The notes: generated by a model not told the origin, from the letters alone. 64,000 bases of DNA from Brevundimonas nasdae (GCF_016654005.1 NZ_JAEPWN010000004.1:62001-126000); one strand, 5' to 3'; positions 43,017-51,249 are shown, counted from the stretch's first letter. A program made the numbers and translations.

Positions 43017-44336
43017 ATGGTGCGGAATATCGGCTCACGTCTTGGCTTGGCGCTGGCGGTTGTATTGGCGTCTTCGGGGGCGGCATCGGCGCAGTCTCGA
43101 CTGGATGCGGCGTCGGCCAATACGGTGTTCGAGCGCGCCCGGCTTCTGTGCGAAGCTGACGAGGGGCGGACCTGGGGTGTCAGTTTGTGCGGGCCGATAC
43201 TGATCGCCGATCCTGCGACCCGCAGAGTGATGGCCAATGTGGATGGTCTGGAGACGCCGTTGGAGCGAACAGGCGCGGTGTTCGAGGGGCTGCTGCCGGA
43301 CAATGTGCCCATTGCCAACACCGCTGTGCGTTGGAATGGTCGCGCCTGGACCATGTTGATGGCGCCCTTGCCTGACGATGAGACGGCCCTTTCCGTCCTG
43401 TTGATGCACGAGGCTTGGCACCGCATCCAGGACCAGATCGGTCTGGCGGCGAGCAATGCCGACCAACCCCAATTGGCGACGGAGGCGGGGCGTCTGTCCT
43501 TCCGGCTGGAGCTACGGGCCCTGTCCGCTGCGTTGACGGCGACAGATGCGCAGGCCCGGCGTCTGGCGGTCCGGGACGCCCTGACATTCCGGGCGTGGCG
43601 TCAGGCGCAGTTCCCCGAGGCGCAGGATGCCGAGAACATTATGGAGCGGCATGAGGGGCTGGCTGAATACACCGGGCGGCGGCTGTCGCGCGATGACGTC
43701 ATGAGCCAGCATCTGGCCGAGCATCTGCGCCGAGGCGATGCTGTGCGCGAATACGCCCGCACCTTCGCCTATTATTCAGGGCCGGCTTACGGCGTCCTGC
43801 TGGACGGCGTCGCGCCCGACTGGCGGCAGACTTGGGATCGACATGCAGGCCTGCCGGAATTGCTGTCCCAGGCGCTTGCATTGTCTGTCACCTTTGATGA
43901 TGCGGCTTTTGAGTTAAGTGCGGCGCGCTATGACGGATCAACCGTCCGCACCGAAGAGGCAGAGCGTGCCCAGGCACAGGCGGTGCGTATCGCCGCCTTG
44001 CGCGCAAAACTGGTGGATGGCCCCGTGCTGGCCACGCCCGCATCCGGCGCGAACTTCAGCTTCGACCCGAACCGGGTGACGCCATTCCCGCCCGAGGGCT
44101 CTGTCTATGGCCTGATCCGCGTGGCGGCGGACTGGGGTGTGTTGGAGGTTGAGCGAGATGGGCTGTTGTCGGCGGACTGGTCCCGGCTTTCGGTCGGCTA
44201 TGTCGATGTCGCCCCAACCGAGAGCGGCTTGAAAGGGGAGGGTTGGACCCTGACGCTTAAGCCAGACTGGCAACTGGCGCCGGGTCGTCGCGATGGAGAC
44301 TGGACGATCATTCGACGTCCCCTCTCCAATCCCTGA
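43017..44336 (+). CDS. Exported putative zinc metallopeptidase (HEAWH)
   Basis: 439 residues with signal peptide (MVRNIGSRLGLALAVVLASSGAASAQ), starting six bases after GAGGGAG. No named family is recognised. The key motif is HEAWH at 131-135 (LLMHEAWHRIQDQIGL), a zincin HExxH, and about 80 residues on comes MERHEGLAEYTGRRL (Glu213/Glu217), which would supply the third zinc ligand as in gluzincins. The C-terminal ~100 residues look beta-rich (GSVYGLIRVAADWGVLEV). It follows the retropepsin-like gene, giving two secreted putative proteases in a row. Function inferred from motifs only. Confidence 0.7.
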   Translation: MVRNIGSRLGLALAVVLASSGAASAQSRLDAASANTVFERARLLCEADEGRTWGVSLCGPILIADPATRRVMANVDGLETPLERTGAVFEGLLPDNVPIANTAVRWNGRAWTMLMAPLPDDETALSVLLMHEAWHRIQDQIGLAASNADQPQLATEAGRLSFRLELRALSAALTATDAQARRLAVRDALTFRAWRQAQFPEAQDAENIMERHEGLAEYTGRRLSRDDVMSQHLAEHLRRGDAVREYARTFAYYSGPAYGVLLDGVAPDWRQTWDRHAGLPELLSQALALSVTFDDAAFELSAARYDGSTVRTEEAERAQAQAVRIAALRAKLVDGPVLATPASGANFSFDPNRVTPFPPEGSVYGLIRVAADWGVLEVERDGLLSADWSRLSVGYVDVAPTESGLKGEGWTLTLKPDWQLAPGRRDGDWTIIRRPLSNP

Positions 44337-44364
44337 GTCGTCGGGTTGAAATACCTTGGGGTTG

Positions 44365-44398
44365 GAATATATACGACGCATACGAAACGTATATATTC
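44365..44398. promoter_or_regulatory. Operator-like inverted repeat before the ParD-like/MetAP operon
   Basis: GAATATATACG (44365-44375) and CGTATATATTC (44388-44398) are perfect inverted repeats separated by 12 bp, in an AT-rich patch just upstream of the antitoxin-like gene. The last base lies 11 bp before GTG 44410. This is the usual position and form of an autorepressor site in toxin-antitoxin operons. Confidence 0.65.
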
Positions 44399-44409
44399 AG
44401 GAGCGCCCG

Positions 44410-44622
44410 GTGGGGATCGTCAATATCGAGGATGAGCTGCACGAGCAGCTGCGGCGGGCCAGCAAGGCGTCGTACCGCTCGATCAACGCCCAGGCGGCTT
44501 TCTGGATCAGGATCGGCATGTTGTGCGAGACCAATCCGGGACTGACGTTCCAAGAGCTGGTGGCGCGGGAACTGAAGGCGGCGGGCGTGGACGTCGCCAG
44601 CACGCCGGTCGCGGCGGCATGA
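44410..44622 (+). CDS. ParD-like antitoxin-family protein
   Basis: 70 residues from GTG 44410 (AGGAG seven bases upstream); an ATG at 44356 would put the operator inside the gene and is rejected. The sequence (IVNIEDELHEQLRRASKASYRSINAQAAFWIRIG ... TFQELVARELKAAGVDV) resembles the ParD_like family: an N-terminal ribbon (MGIVNI) and two helices of a ribbon-helix-helix fold, then a C-terminal partner-binding tail. Its stop overlaps the MetAP start (ATGA), the coupling normally seen between antitoxin and toxin. No ParE/RelE toxin is present: the partner position holds methionine aminopeptidase. Confidence 0.8.
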   Translation: MGIVNIEDELHEQLRRASKASYRSINAQAAFWIRIGMLCETNPGLTFQELVARELKAAGVDVASTPVAAA

Positions 44623-45392
44623 TCAAGACGACGGAAGAACTGGCCCTGATGGCCGAGTCGGGGCGGCTTCTGGCCTCGGTCTTCACCCATCTGGACGGGC
44701 TGACGCTGGAGGGGATGACCACGCTCCAGATCAATGATCTGGTCGAGGCCTATATCGTCGATGAGCTGGAGTCGCGCCCCGCGTCCAAGGGCCAGTACGG
44801 CTATGGCTTCGTGCTGAACAGTTCGCGCAACCACGTCGTCTGCCACGGCGTGCCGTCAGCGGACGAGGTGCTGAAGGACGGCGACATCGTCAATCTGGAC
44901 ATCACCCTGGAGAAGGACGGCTTCATCGCCGATTCCAGCAAGACCTATCTGATCGGCAATGTCGGCCCGGCGGCGCGGCGTCTGGTCCGCACCACCTATG
45001 AGGCCATGTGGAAGGGCATCCGCACCGTGCGGCCCGGCGCGCGGCTGGGCGACATCGGCGCGGCCATCGAACGCCACGCCAAACAGGCCGGGTATTCGGT
45101 CGTGCGCGACTACTGCGGCCACGGCATCGGGCGCGAGATGCACGAAGATCCTCAGGTGCTGCATTTCGGCAAGGCGGGAACCGGCATGACTCTGCGTGAA
45201 GGCATGGTCTTCACTATCGAGCCGATGCTGAACCAGGGCACGCGCAAGGTCGACACGGAGGACGACGGCTGGACCGTGGTGACCGAAGACGGAAAACTGT
45301 CCGCCCAGTTCGAACATACCGTCGCCGTCACCCGCGACGGCGTGCGCGTCCTGACCCTGCGGCCGGACGAAGCCAAGGCCGGGCGGGCCTAG
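44619..45392 (+). CDS. map: Type I methionine aminopeptidase
   Basis: 257 residues, standard for MetAP type I. All five metal ligands are present: Asp94 and Asp105 (LDITLEKDGFIADSSKTY), His168 (CGHGIGREMHEDPQ), Glu201 (FTIEPML) and Glu232 (AQFEHTVAV), along with the substrate-side His in VCHGVPS. It therefore should remove N-terminal Met from nascent proteins. It has no zinc-finger N-terminal extension. Unlike most map genes it is not beside rpsB, secY or radC but is coupled by a 4-bp overlap to a ParD-like gene, so it is probably a second, conditionally expressed MetAP. Confidence 0.95.
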   Translation: MIKTTEELALMAESGRLLASVFTHLDGLTLEGMTTLQINDLVEAYIVDELESRPASKGQYGYGFVLNSSRNHVVCHGVPSADEVLKDGDIVNLDITLEKDGFIADSSKTYLIGNVGPAARRLVRTTYEAMWKGIRTVRPGARLGDIGAAIERHAKQAGYSVVRDYCGHGIGREMHEDPQVLHFGKAGTGMTLREGMVFTIEPMLNQGTRKVDTEDDGWTVVTEDGKLSAQFEHTVAVTRDGVRVLTLRPDEAKAGRA

Positions 45393-46162
45393 AGCGCTGC
45401 GTCAGCCACATACCGGGCAGGGGGCTTGCCCAGCGCGGATTTGAACATGGTGATGAAGGCGCTGACGGACTCATAGCCCAGGTCATAGGCGACGGTCTGG
45501 ACCGAGGCGCCTTCGGACAGGCGTTGCAGGGCGATGATGATCTGCAGCTGCTGACGCCAGCGGCCAAAGCTCATGGCCGTCTTGCGCGCCACCAGACGCG
45601 ACAGGGACCGTTCGCTCATCGCCACCCGCCGCGCCCATTCGGCCACTGGCGCGCGGTCGTGCGGGTTCTGGATCAGGGCGTTGGCGATGTGGCGCAGGGC
45701 CGGATCGTCGGGGATCGGCAGGTGCAGGGCGCTGACCGCCATGCCGCGCAACTCCTCCAGAAGCACCTGAACCATGCGATGCAGGTGGTCGCCGGGCTGA
45801 TAGGGCGCGGCGGGCCGTTCGGCCAGATGCCGCACCAGCTCCACCACCAGGGGCGTCAGCGTCAGGCTGGCGCAGTGATCGGGCAGACCCCCGACCTGGG
45901 GGGCGATGAACAACAGGGCCACGCGGCCATTGGCGGTGATTTCATTGCTGTGGCGGATATGGCCGGGCACCCAGACCCCGCTGCCCGCCGGCACCATCCA
46001 CAGGCCCGCCTCGGTGCGGCAGATCACGCCGCCCCGCAGGGTGACGACCAGCTGACCCTTGCGATGGACATGCATCGGCGCCTCGCGGTCATGCGCCGTC
46101 GCCTCCAGGTGCATGGCCGTCACCGGCAGGTTGGTTTCGTCGGGGTCGAACGGATGGGGCAA
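45389..46162 (-). CDS. AraC-family regulator with cupin sensor
   Basis: About 257 residues from TTG 46162; GTG 46120 or ATG 46111 are equally possible starts. An N-terminal cupin (REAPMHVHRKGQLVVTLRGGVICRT, AGSGVWVPGHIRHSNEI) is followed by a C-terminal AraC double helix-turn-helix (VAEWARRVAMSERSLSRLVARKTAMSFGRWRQQLQIIIALQRLSEGASVQTVAYDLGYESVSAFITMFKSALGKPPARY). It is divergent from the MFS gene and likely controls it, as with cynR/nimR-type local regulators. Confidence 0.88.
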   Translation of the reverse strand: MPHPFDPDETNLPVTAMHLEATAHDREAPMHVHRKGQLVVTLRGGVICRTEAGLWMVPAGSGVWVPGHIRHSNEITANGRVALLFIAPQVGGLPDHCASLTLTPLVVELVRHLAERPAAPYQPGDHLHRMVQVLLEELRGMAVSALHLPIPDDPALRHIANALIQNPHDRAPVAEWARRVAMSERSLSRLVARKTAMSFGRWRQQLQIIIALQRLSEGASVQTVAYDLGYESVSAFITMFKSALGKPPARYVADAAL

Positions 46163-46178
46163 GTGCGATTGGCCGATT

Positions 46179-46193
46179 TCAGAAATTATCTGA
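46179..46193. promoter_or_regulatory. Candidate operator between AraC and MFS genes
   Basis: TCAGAAATTATCTGA is a near-perfect 15-bp palindrome in the divergent gap, 17 bp upstream of the proposed AraC TTG start. It may bind the AraC-family protein, although many AraC sites are direct repeats. Confidence 0.4.
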
Positions 46194-46246
46194 CTGAATA
46201 GCCAAATCCGGCAACCGCCGCCATTGCTATCTGGAGGGCGCACAGA

Positions 46247-47425
46247 TTGGACCCCGCCATGCCTCAGCGTCACCGCCTCCATCCCGCCTGGATCATTTTG
46301 GGCGTTCTTCTTTTCGCCACCAATTTGAGAGGTCCGTTCACGGCGGTCGGGCCGGTGCTGGAGGTGATCCAGCAGGCGTTCCACATCGGGGCCGGGCAGG
46401 CGGGCCTGCTGATCACCCTGCCGCTGCTGACCTTCTGCGTGGTGTCGCCGTTTGCGGCCCTGCTGGCCAAGGAATATGGGCTGGAACGGGTGCTGTTCCT
46501 GGCCCTGATCGTGATGATGGTCGGCATTGGCGTGCGCTCCATCGGGCCGTTGTGGAGCCTTTATTTCGGCACCGCCGTGCTGGGGGCGGGCATCGCCATC
46601 GGCAACACCCTGGTGCCCAGCCTGCTGAAGCGGGACTTTCCCAACCAGATCGCGCGGCTGACGGCGGTTTACGCCATCACCATGGGCGTCGGCTCGGCGG
46701 TCGCCTCAGCGGTGGTCGCGCCTCTGGCGGCGGCCTACGACTGGCGGGTCGCGCTGGGCGTCTTCATCATCCTGCCGGTGGTCAGCGCCATCGCCTGGCT
46801 GCCGCAACTGCGCCGCCACTCCGCCCCCGCCGCCGGAACCGCCGAGCCCCTGCATTCCGGCAGCATCTGGCGTTCAGGTCTGGCGTGGCAGATCACCCTC
46901 TTCTTCGGCTGCACCTCCTTCACCTATTACGCCGTCGCCGCCTGGCTGCCGTCGATCCTGGTCAACCAGGGCTATTCGCCGATCGCCGCAGGCTCGCTGC
47001 ATGGGGTGCTGCAACTGGCCACCGCTCTGCCGGGACTGCTGCTGCCGCCGCTGATCGGGCGGATGAAGGATCAGCGCGTCATCGCCGCCGGTCTGGGCGT
47101 GATGGGTCTGGCCGCCATTCTGGGCCTGTATCTGGCGCCGACCCTGGCGGTGGTGTGGATCGCCCTGTTCGGCGCAGGCATAGGCGGCGCCTTCATCCTG
47201 GCCCTGACCTTCATCGCGCTCCGGGCGCGCAACGCCCACCAGACGGCCCGTCTGTCCGGCATGGTTCAGGCGGTCGGCTATCTGATGTCGGCGACCGGCC
47301 CGGTGGCGGTCGGGGCCCTGCATGATGTGACGCACAGCTGGCTGGCGTCCTTCGTCGCCTGTGGCGTCCTGTGCGTGGCGATCATGATGCTGGGGCTGGG
47401 CGCGGGCCGGGCGCGCCATGTTTAG
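46247..47425 (+). CDS. MFS transporter, CynX/NimT-like
   Basis: 392 residues from TTG 46247, which has GGAGGG eight bases upstream; an in-frame ATG at 46259 is too far from that SD. Twelve membrane helices fit the hydrophobic pattern. The N-terminal WIILGVLLFATNLRGPFTAVGPVL and the RDFPNQIARLTAVYAITMGVGSAV segment are typical of the cyanate/2-nitroimidazole (CynX/NimT/YeaN) group. Substrate is unknown but this group exports or imports small organic anions and drugs. The 3' end overlaps the convergent hydrolase gene by 4 bp. Confidence 0.9.
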   Translation: MDPAMPQRHRLHPAWIILGVLLFATNLRGPFTAVGPVLEVIQQAFHIGAGQAGLLITLPLLTFCVVSPFAALLAKEYGLERVLFLALIVMMVGIGVRSIGPLWSLYFGTAVLGAGIAIGNTLVPSLLKRDFPNQIARLTAVYAITMGVGSAVASAVVAPLAAAYDWRVALGVFIILPVVSAIAWLPQLRRHSAPAAGTAEPLHSGSIWRSGLAWQITLFFGCTSFTYYAVAAWLPSILVNQGYSPIAAGSLHGVLQLATALPGLLLPPLIGRMKDQRVIAAGLGVMGLAAILGLYLAPTLAVVWIALFGAGIGGAFILALTFIALRARNAHQTARLSGMVQAVGYLMSATGPVAVGALHDVTHSWLASFVACGVLCVAIMMLGLGAGRARHV

Positions 47426-48354
47426 CGGCGCGGATGCGCCTTGATGAAGCCCGCCACGTCCTCGACCACCCCGGGCGCAAGGGGCAGGTCGGGGTTGGCG
47501 TAGGTGGCCATGTTCGCGGCGCGGTCGGCGGGGGCGATCTTCAGCAGGTGGTTGACCCCGTCCCACAGTTTCAGCGTCGCCTTCGGATCGGCGGCGGCCA
47601 GGGCGTTGGCGTCGGTGGTGGTGACCTGAATGTCGTTGGTCCCCTGGCCGATGAAGACCGGCCCGTCATAGGCGGCGATCAGGGCGGCGGGGTCCAGCGG
47701 CAGCCAGGAGATCAGATAGGGCTGGACCGACGGACGGAACAGGGCGGCCAAGGCCGGCGGGGTGTCTGCGACGGTGCGCCCGGCCTCCAGTTCGCTCAGA
47801 GCGGCGAAGGCCTGGGTCTTCAGCGGTTCCGGCAGGCCGCTCTCCAACTGCTCGCGCAGCACCACGCCCGCTGGGCGGCCCGCGCCGGACAGCAGGATCA
47901 GGCCGCACACCTTGTCATCCCCGCCCTCGACAGCCTTCAGCGCGACCAGCGCCCCTTCGCTATGGCCGATCAGCCAGGCGCAGGACTGGCCCGCGCGCGA
48001 TGCGGCCTCTGCGGCCCAGGCGCGGGCGTCGGTGGAATAGTCGGTGAAGCGCAGGGCCGCCTCTTCGCCGCCCGCCGCCGCGCTCTGGGCGATGCCGCGC
48101 TTGTCGATGCGGACGGTGGCGATGCCTTGTTCCGCCAGCCCCTCGGCTAGCAGACGGTAGGTCGCGCCCCGGACGCCCATCGGGCTGTTTCCATCCCGGT
48201 CGGTGGGACCGGACCCAGGCAGGATGACCGCAACCGCGTTGGCGTTCTCAGGCGCCAAGAGCGTGCCGTGCAGGGGCGCAGGCTGGGCGGGCAGGGTGAT
48301 TTCGGTGGAGACGGGCGCGCTGGTCAGGGCGGCGGCGAGGATCAGGCTCAACAT
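47422..48354 (-). CDS. Exported alpha/beta hydrolase
   Basis: 310 residues with a short signal peptide (MLSLILAAALTSAPVSTE). The nucleophile elbow GHSEG lies in CAWLIGHSEGALVALKA, the oxyanion region is VILPGSGPTDRDGNSP, the acid is probably the Asp of IGQGTNDIQV and the His is in VNHLLK. This pattern (PGSGPTDRDGN) is that of the YtaP/BAAT-like exported esterases of unknown substrate. It shares the minus strand with sdpI but is separated by 24 bp and could be cotranscribed. Confidence 0.88.
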   Translation of the reverse strand: MLSLILAAALTSAPVSTEITLPAQPAPLHGTLLAPENANAVAVILPGSGPTDRDGNSPMGVRGATYRLLAEGLAEQGIATVRIDKRGIAQSAAAGGEEAALRFTDYSTDARAWAAEAASRAGQSCAWLIGHSEGALVALKAVEGGDDKVCGLILLSGAGRPAGVVLREQLESGLPEPLKTQAFAALSELEAGRTVADTPPALAALFRPSVQPYLISWLPLDPAALIAAYDGPVFIGQGTNDIQVTTTDANALAAADPKATLKLWDGVNHLLKIAPADRAANMATYANPDLPLAPGVVEDVAGFIKAHPRR

Positions 48355-48378
48355 GGTCGTTCTCCGTTCGCAAAGGGA

Positions 48379-49074
48379 TCAGAAGGGCTGGCGGTCGGGA
48401 TCGGTACGCCAGACGCGCCAGCTTTCGAAGACGGCGATCAGGCTGATGGCGATGACGCTGACAGTCAGGGCGATGACGCCGAGCGGCTGAGGTGCGATAG
48501 GGGCGGCGATCAGACCGCACAGGCCGATCAGGAAGAACAGTCTTCCCGCCAGACGATTGGACCGATCCCACGCCAGGCGGCTTTTGAACGCCCAGGGCGT
48601 GCGGACGCCGACGAAGGGATTGGGCGACGTCCGTCCGACAAATGCGCCGACACCCACGAAGACCAGCGACAAACCGCCCATCAGCATGCCGCCGCGCGCC
48701 TCCAGACCTGTCTGCCCCAGGCTTGTTTGCTCCAGGCTGGCCCAGGCGACGAGAACGCCGACTATGGTCAGGGTGAACAGGCCGATGCCTTGTCCGATCC
48801 TCAACGACCGCCTCTGCGACTGATCGTCTGTCGCCTCGGCCCGCATGGCGCCAAGACCCAGTCCGACGCACAGGATCAGTCCCAGCAGGGCTATGCCGCC
48901 CAGCGTCAGGGCCAGTTCGGTGCGGTCTGACCAGCGATCCGGCCGAAGATCCGGGCCGAAATGCACCGGGATCGGCGTTGTCGGGCCGTTCAATCCGACA
49001 TGCAGGGCGAAGGCGCCTTGCAGCGTGAAGACCGCGACAGTCAGATAGTCCAGCAGCGACAGACGGTCCTTCAT
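48379..49074 (-). CDS. sdpI: SdpI-family membrane protein
   Basis: 231 residues with several membrane helices. The N-terminal DUF1648-like segment (PIPVHFGPDLRPDRW) and the SdpI signature (RTSPNPFVGVRTPWAFKSRLAWDRSNRLAGRLFFLIG) are both present. In Bacillus, SdpI gives immunity to the SdpC killing factor and also titrates SdpR at the membrane. No sdpC-like toxin gene is visible. Its ATG overlaps the SdpR stop (ATGA), so they form a coupled pair. Confidence 0.88.
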   Translation of the reverse strand: MKDRLSLLDYLTVAVFTLQGAFALHVGLNGPTTPIPVHFGPDLRPDRWSDRTELALTLGGIALLGLILCVGLGLGAMRAEATDDQSQRRSLRIGQGIGLFTLTIVGVLVAWASLEQTSLGQTGLEARGGMLMGGLSLVFVGVGAFVGRTSPNPFVGVRTPWAFKSRLAWDRSNRLAGRLFFLIGLCGLIAAPIAPQPLGVIALTVSVIAISLIAVFESWRVWRTDPDRQPF

Positions 49075-49376
49075 CCGCGGCTCCCTTCAGTCTTGGTCGT
49101 TGGGATGGGGGAGGGCTTTCCCGTGCCGGCGATGTCCATCAGAAAGGCCATGGCCTCTTCGACGGCCGAGATCTCCAGCCGGTAGCGGATGGTCTGGCCG
49201 TCGCGTTCGGGGCTGACCAGACCGGCTTCCTTCAGGGCGTTGAGATGGCCGGTGATGGTGGGCCAGCTCATGTCGAAGGCGGCGGCGATGTCGCCGGACG
49301 CCAACGGCCCGCTGCGCAGCATGGCGACGATGCGGCGTCGCACAGGATGGGACAGGGCCTTGAACAGGGTGTTCAT
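49071..49376 (-). CDS. sdpR: SdpR-like ArsR-family repressor
   Basis: 101 residues. Winged helix of the ArsR type (LFKALSHPVRRRIVAMLRSGPLASGDIAAAFDMSWPTITGHLNALKEAGLVSPERDGQTIRYRLEISAVEEAMAFLMDI). No metal-binding cysteines, as expected for the SdpR branch. ATG 49376 has AGGGA eight bases upstream. It is coupled to sdpI and preceded by a long palindrome that is probably its own operator. Confidence 0.9.
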   Translation of the reverse strand: MNTLFKALSHPVRRRIVAMLRSGPLASGDIAAAFDMSWPTITGHLNALKEAGLVSPERDGQTIRYRLEISAVEEAMAFLMDIAGTGKPSPIPTTKTEGSRG

Positions 49377-49388
49377 AGGAGTATCCCT

Positions 49389-49408
49389 AATTAGGAATAT
49401 TCCTAATT
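49389..49408. promoter_or_regulatory. Probable SdpR autorepressor operator
   Basis: AATTAGGAATATTCCTAATT is a perfect 20-bp palindrome ending 12 bp upstream of the sdpR ATG. An overlapping shorter copy, TCCCTAATTAGGA (49384-49396), shares its left half. ArsR-type dimers bind such sites. Confidence 0.7.
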
Positions 49409-49440
49409 GCAAGGCGCAAGTCGGCGGTCAACCCTTCATC

Positions 49441-49573
49441 GTCATTCCGGGGCTGAGCAGAGCGAGGAACCCGGAACCCGGAACCCAGGGATACATATGC
49501 GCCGCTGACCGCATCTGACGTCGGAAATGCTTCTCTGGGTTCCGGGTTCGTCCTGAGGACGCCCCGGAATGAC
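49441..49573. repeat. Dispersed palindromic repeat, CATTCCGGGGC class (long copy)
   Basis: GTCATTCCGGGGC (49441-49453) and GCCCCGGAATGAC (49561-49573) are the same arms as at 8217-8267. Inside is a second inverted pair, GAACCCGGAACCCAG and CTGGGTTCCGGGTTC, so the whole 133-bp unit can fold into one long stem. It fills the gap between sdpR and erpA. Confidence 0.75.
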
Positions 49574-49609
49574 GACGAAGGGCGATCGGGTCAGGCCCGT
49601 TCGTTCAGA

Positions 49610-49996
49610 TCAGATCGCGAAGCTGACGCCGCAGCCGCAGCTTGACGAGGCGTTCGGATTATTGACCACGAACTGGGCGCCCGCCAGTTCATCGACATAG
49701 GCGATCTGGGAATTCTTCAGGAAGGGCACGGACACCGGATCGATGACGGCGGTCTGGCCGTCGGCCTGAATATGCAGGTCGTCCTCCTCGGCCGTCTCGA
49801 TCAGCTCGAACCGGTACTGGAAGCCTGAACAGCCCCCGCCATCGACGGCGACGCGCAGCAGCAGGGTCTTGCCCTCGGCGGCGCCCAGCTTGGCCAGGCG
49901 CTTGGCGGCGCTGGCGGCCAGGGTGATGCCCTCCGGTGCGCGCGTGGCGACGGAGAAGGCGGGTGTGGATGGTTCTGTGGATTGGACGGTGCTCAC
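49610..49996 (-). CDS. erpA: Iron-sulfur cluster insertion protein ErpA
   Basis: 128 residues, A-type Fe-S carrier. The three conserved cysteines are in VDGGGCSGFQYRFEL and SSSCGCGVSF. The N-terminal ~22 residues (MSTVQSTEPSTPAFSVATRAPE) are an extension compared with the ~110-aa E. coli protein. It is divergent from dgt, the arrangement seen in several alphaproteobacteria. ErpA rather than IscA is preferred from the long N-terminus and context, but the paralogues are hard to separate. Confidence 0.92.
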   Translation of the reverse strand: MSTVQSTEPSTPAFSVATRAPEGITLAASAAKRLAKLGAAEGKTLLLRVAVDGGGCSGFQYRFELIETAEEDDLHIQADGQTAVIDPVSVPFLKNSQIAYVDELAGAQFVVNNPNASSSCGCGVSFAI

Positions 49997-50058
49997 AGGT
50001 GTCTATATGAGGCGCGTGCGGGCGTTCGCAAAGGCCCGCCTGCTTCAAAGTTGATCCG

Positions 50059-51249
50059 TTGAGCCATTCAGACCGCGCGACCTACTCAGAACGCCCCGAT
50101 CAGACCCTGGGCCGCCGCTTCTTCGAGCCGCCCAGCCGCACCCGAACACCCTTCGCCCGCGACCGCGACCGCATCATCCATGCGACGGCTTTCCGGCGCC
50201 TGAAGGAGAAGACCCAGGTCTTTGTCGCGCATGAGGGTGATCACTATCGCACCCGCCTGACCCATTCGCTGGAAGTGGCCCAGATCGCCCGGTCGCTGGC
50301 CCACGCCCTGCGGCTGGACGACGATCTGGCCGAAACCATCGCCCTGGCCCATGACCTGGGCCACCCGCCCTTCGCCCACGCGGGCGAGGATGAACTGGTG
50401 GTGCAGATGGCCGGCCACGGCGGTTTCGACCACAATGTCCAGAGCTTCCGCGTCATCACGGAGCTTGAGAACCGCTATCCGCAGTTCGACGGCCTGAACC
50501 TCAGCTGGGAGACGGTCGAGGGCGTCATCAAACACAATGGTCCGGTGTCGCACCGGCTGGACGAACCGGCCTGGTCGGTGGTGCGGCCCTACCGCACGGA
50601 CGGTGAGGCGAACTGGGATCTGCGCCTGGGCACCTTCGCCTCCTTGGAGGCTCAGTGCGCAGCCATCGCCGACGACATCGCCTATAACAACCATGATGTG
50701 GACGACGGGGTGCAGGCGGGCCTGATCACCCTGGCCGATCTGGACCAGATCCCGATCATCGGTCCGATGCTGGCCTCGGTGCGGCGCGACTGGCCCGGCA
50801 TCGACGAGCGGATGCTGCGGATCGAGGCCGTTCGGCGCATGATCGGCGTCATGGTCGAGGACGTGCTGGCCGAAACCGCGCGGCGTCTGGAAGAGGACCG
50901 CATCACCTCGACCGAGGATGTGCGCACGGCGCGCCGGACCATGGTGGACTTCTCACGCTCCATGCACGGCGATCTGGCGGTGCTGCGCAAGTTCCTGTTC
51001 GAGCGGATGTACCGCCACTACCGCGTCAACCGCACCCGCAGCCAGGCGCGCCGCGTCCTGTCGCAACTGTTCGAGCTGTTCATGGCCGAGCCGGAGGTGA
51101 TGCCGCCGGAATGGGGCGTGCCCGCGCTGACCGACGACCGGACCCAGCGGGCGCGTGCGGTGTGCGACTATATCGCCGGGATGACCGACCGCTATGCGAT
51201 AGAAGTCCACCAGAAATTGTTCAGCCTCGACCTTGCGCTTGATCTGTGA
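50059..51249 (+). CDS. dgt: dGTPase-like HD-domain triphosphohydrolase
   Basis: 396 residues from TTG 50059; no ATG exists near the conserved N-terminus, and the start gives the usual length. The HD motifs are [13 protein letters not shown] (His), [17 protein letters not shown] (His-Asp) and [15 protein letters not shown] (Asp), with [22 protein letters not shown] and [10 protein letters not shown] typical of the type-2 dGTPase-like subfamily. It hydrolyses dNTPs to nucleosides and triphosphate. The usual alphaproteobacterial order is dgt-argS-SPOR; argS is missing here. Confidence 0.94.
   Translation: MSHSDRATYSERPDQTLGRRFFEPPSRTRTPFARDRDRIIHATAFRRLKEKTQVFVAHEGDHYRTRLTHSLEVAQIARSLAHALRLDDDLAETIALAHDLGHPPFAHAGEDELVVQMAGHGGFDHNVQSFRVITELENRYPQFDGLNLSWETVEGVIKHNGPVSHRLDEPAWSVVRPYRTDGEANWDLRLGTFASLEAQCAAIADDIAYNNHDVDDGVQAGLITLADLDQIPIIGPMLASVRRDWPGIDERMLRIEAVRRMIGVMVEDVLAETARRLEEDRITSTEDVRTARRTMVDFSRSMHGDLAVLRKFLFERMYRHYRVNRTRSQARRVLSQLFELFMAEPEVMPPEWGVPALTDDRTQRARAVCDYIAGMTDRYAIEVHQKLFSLDLALDL

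Noticed and set aside
44356-44409. ATG 44356 as start of the ParD-like protein
   Set aside because: It would put the inverted-repeat operator in the coding region, has no SD, and the added residues do not fit the ribbon-helix-helix start.
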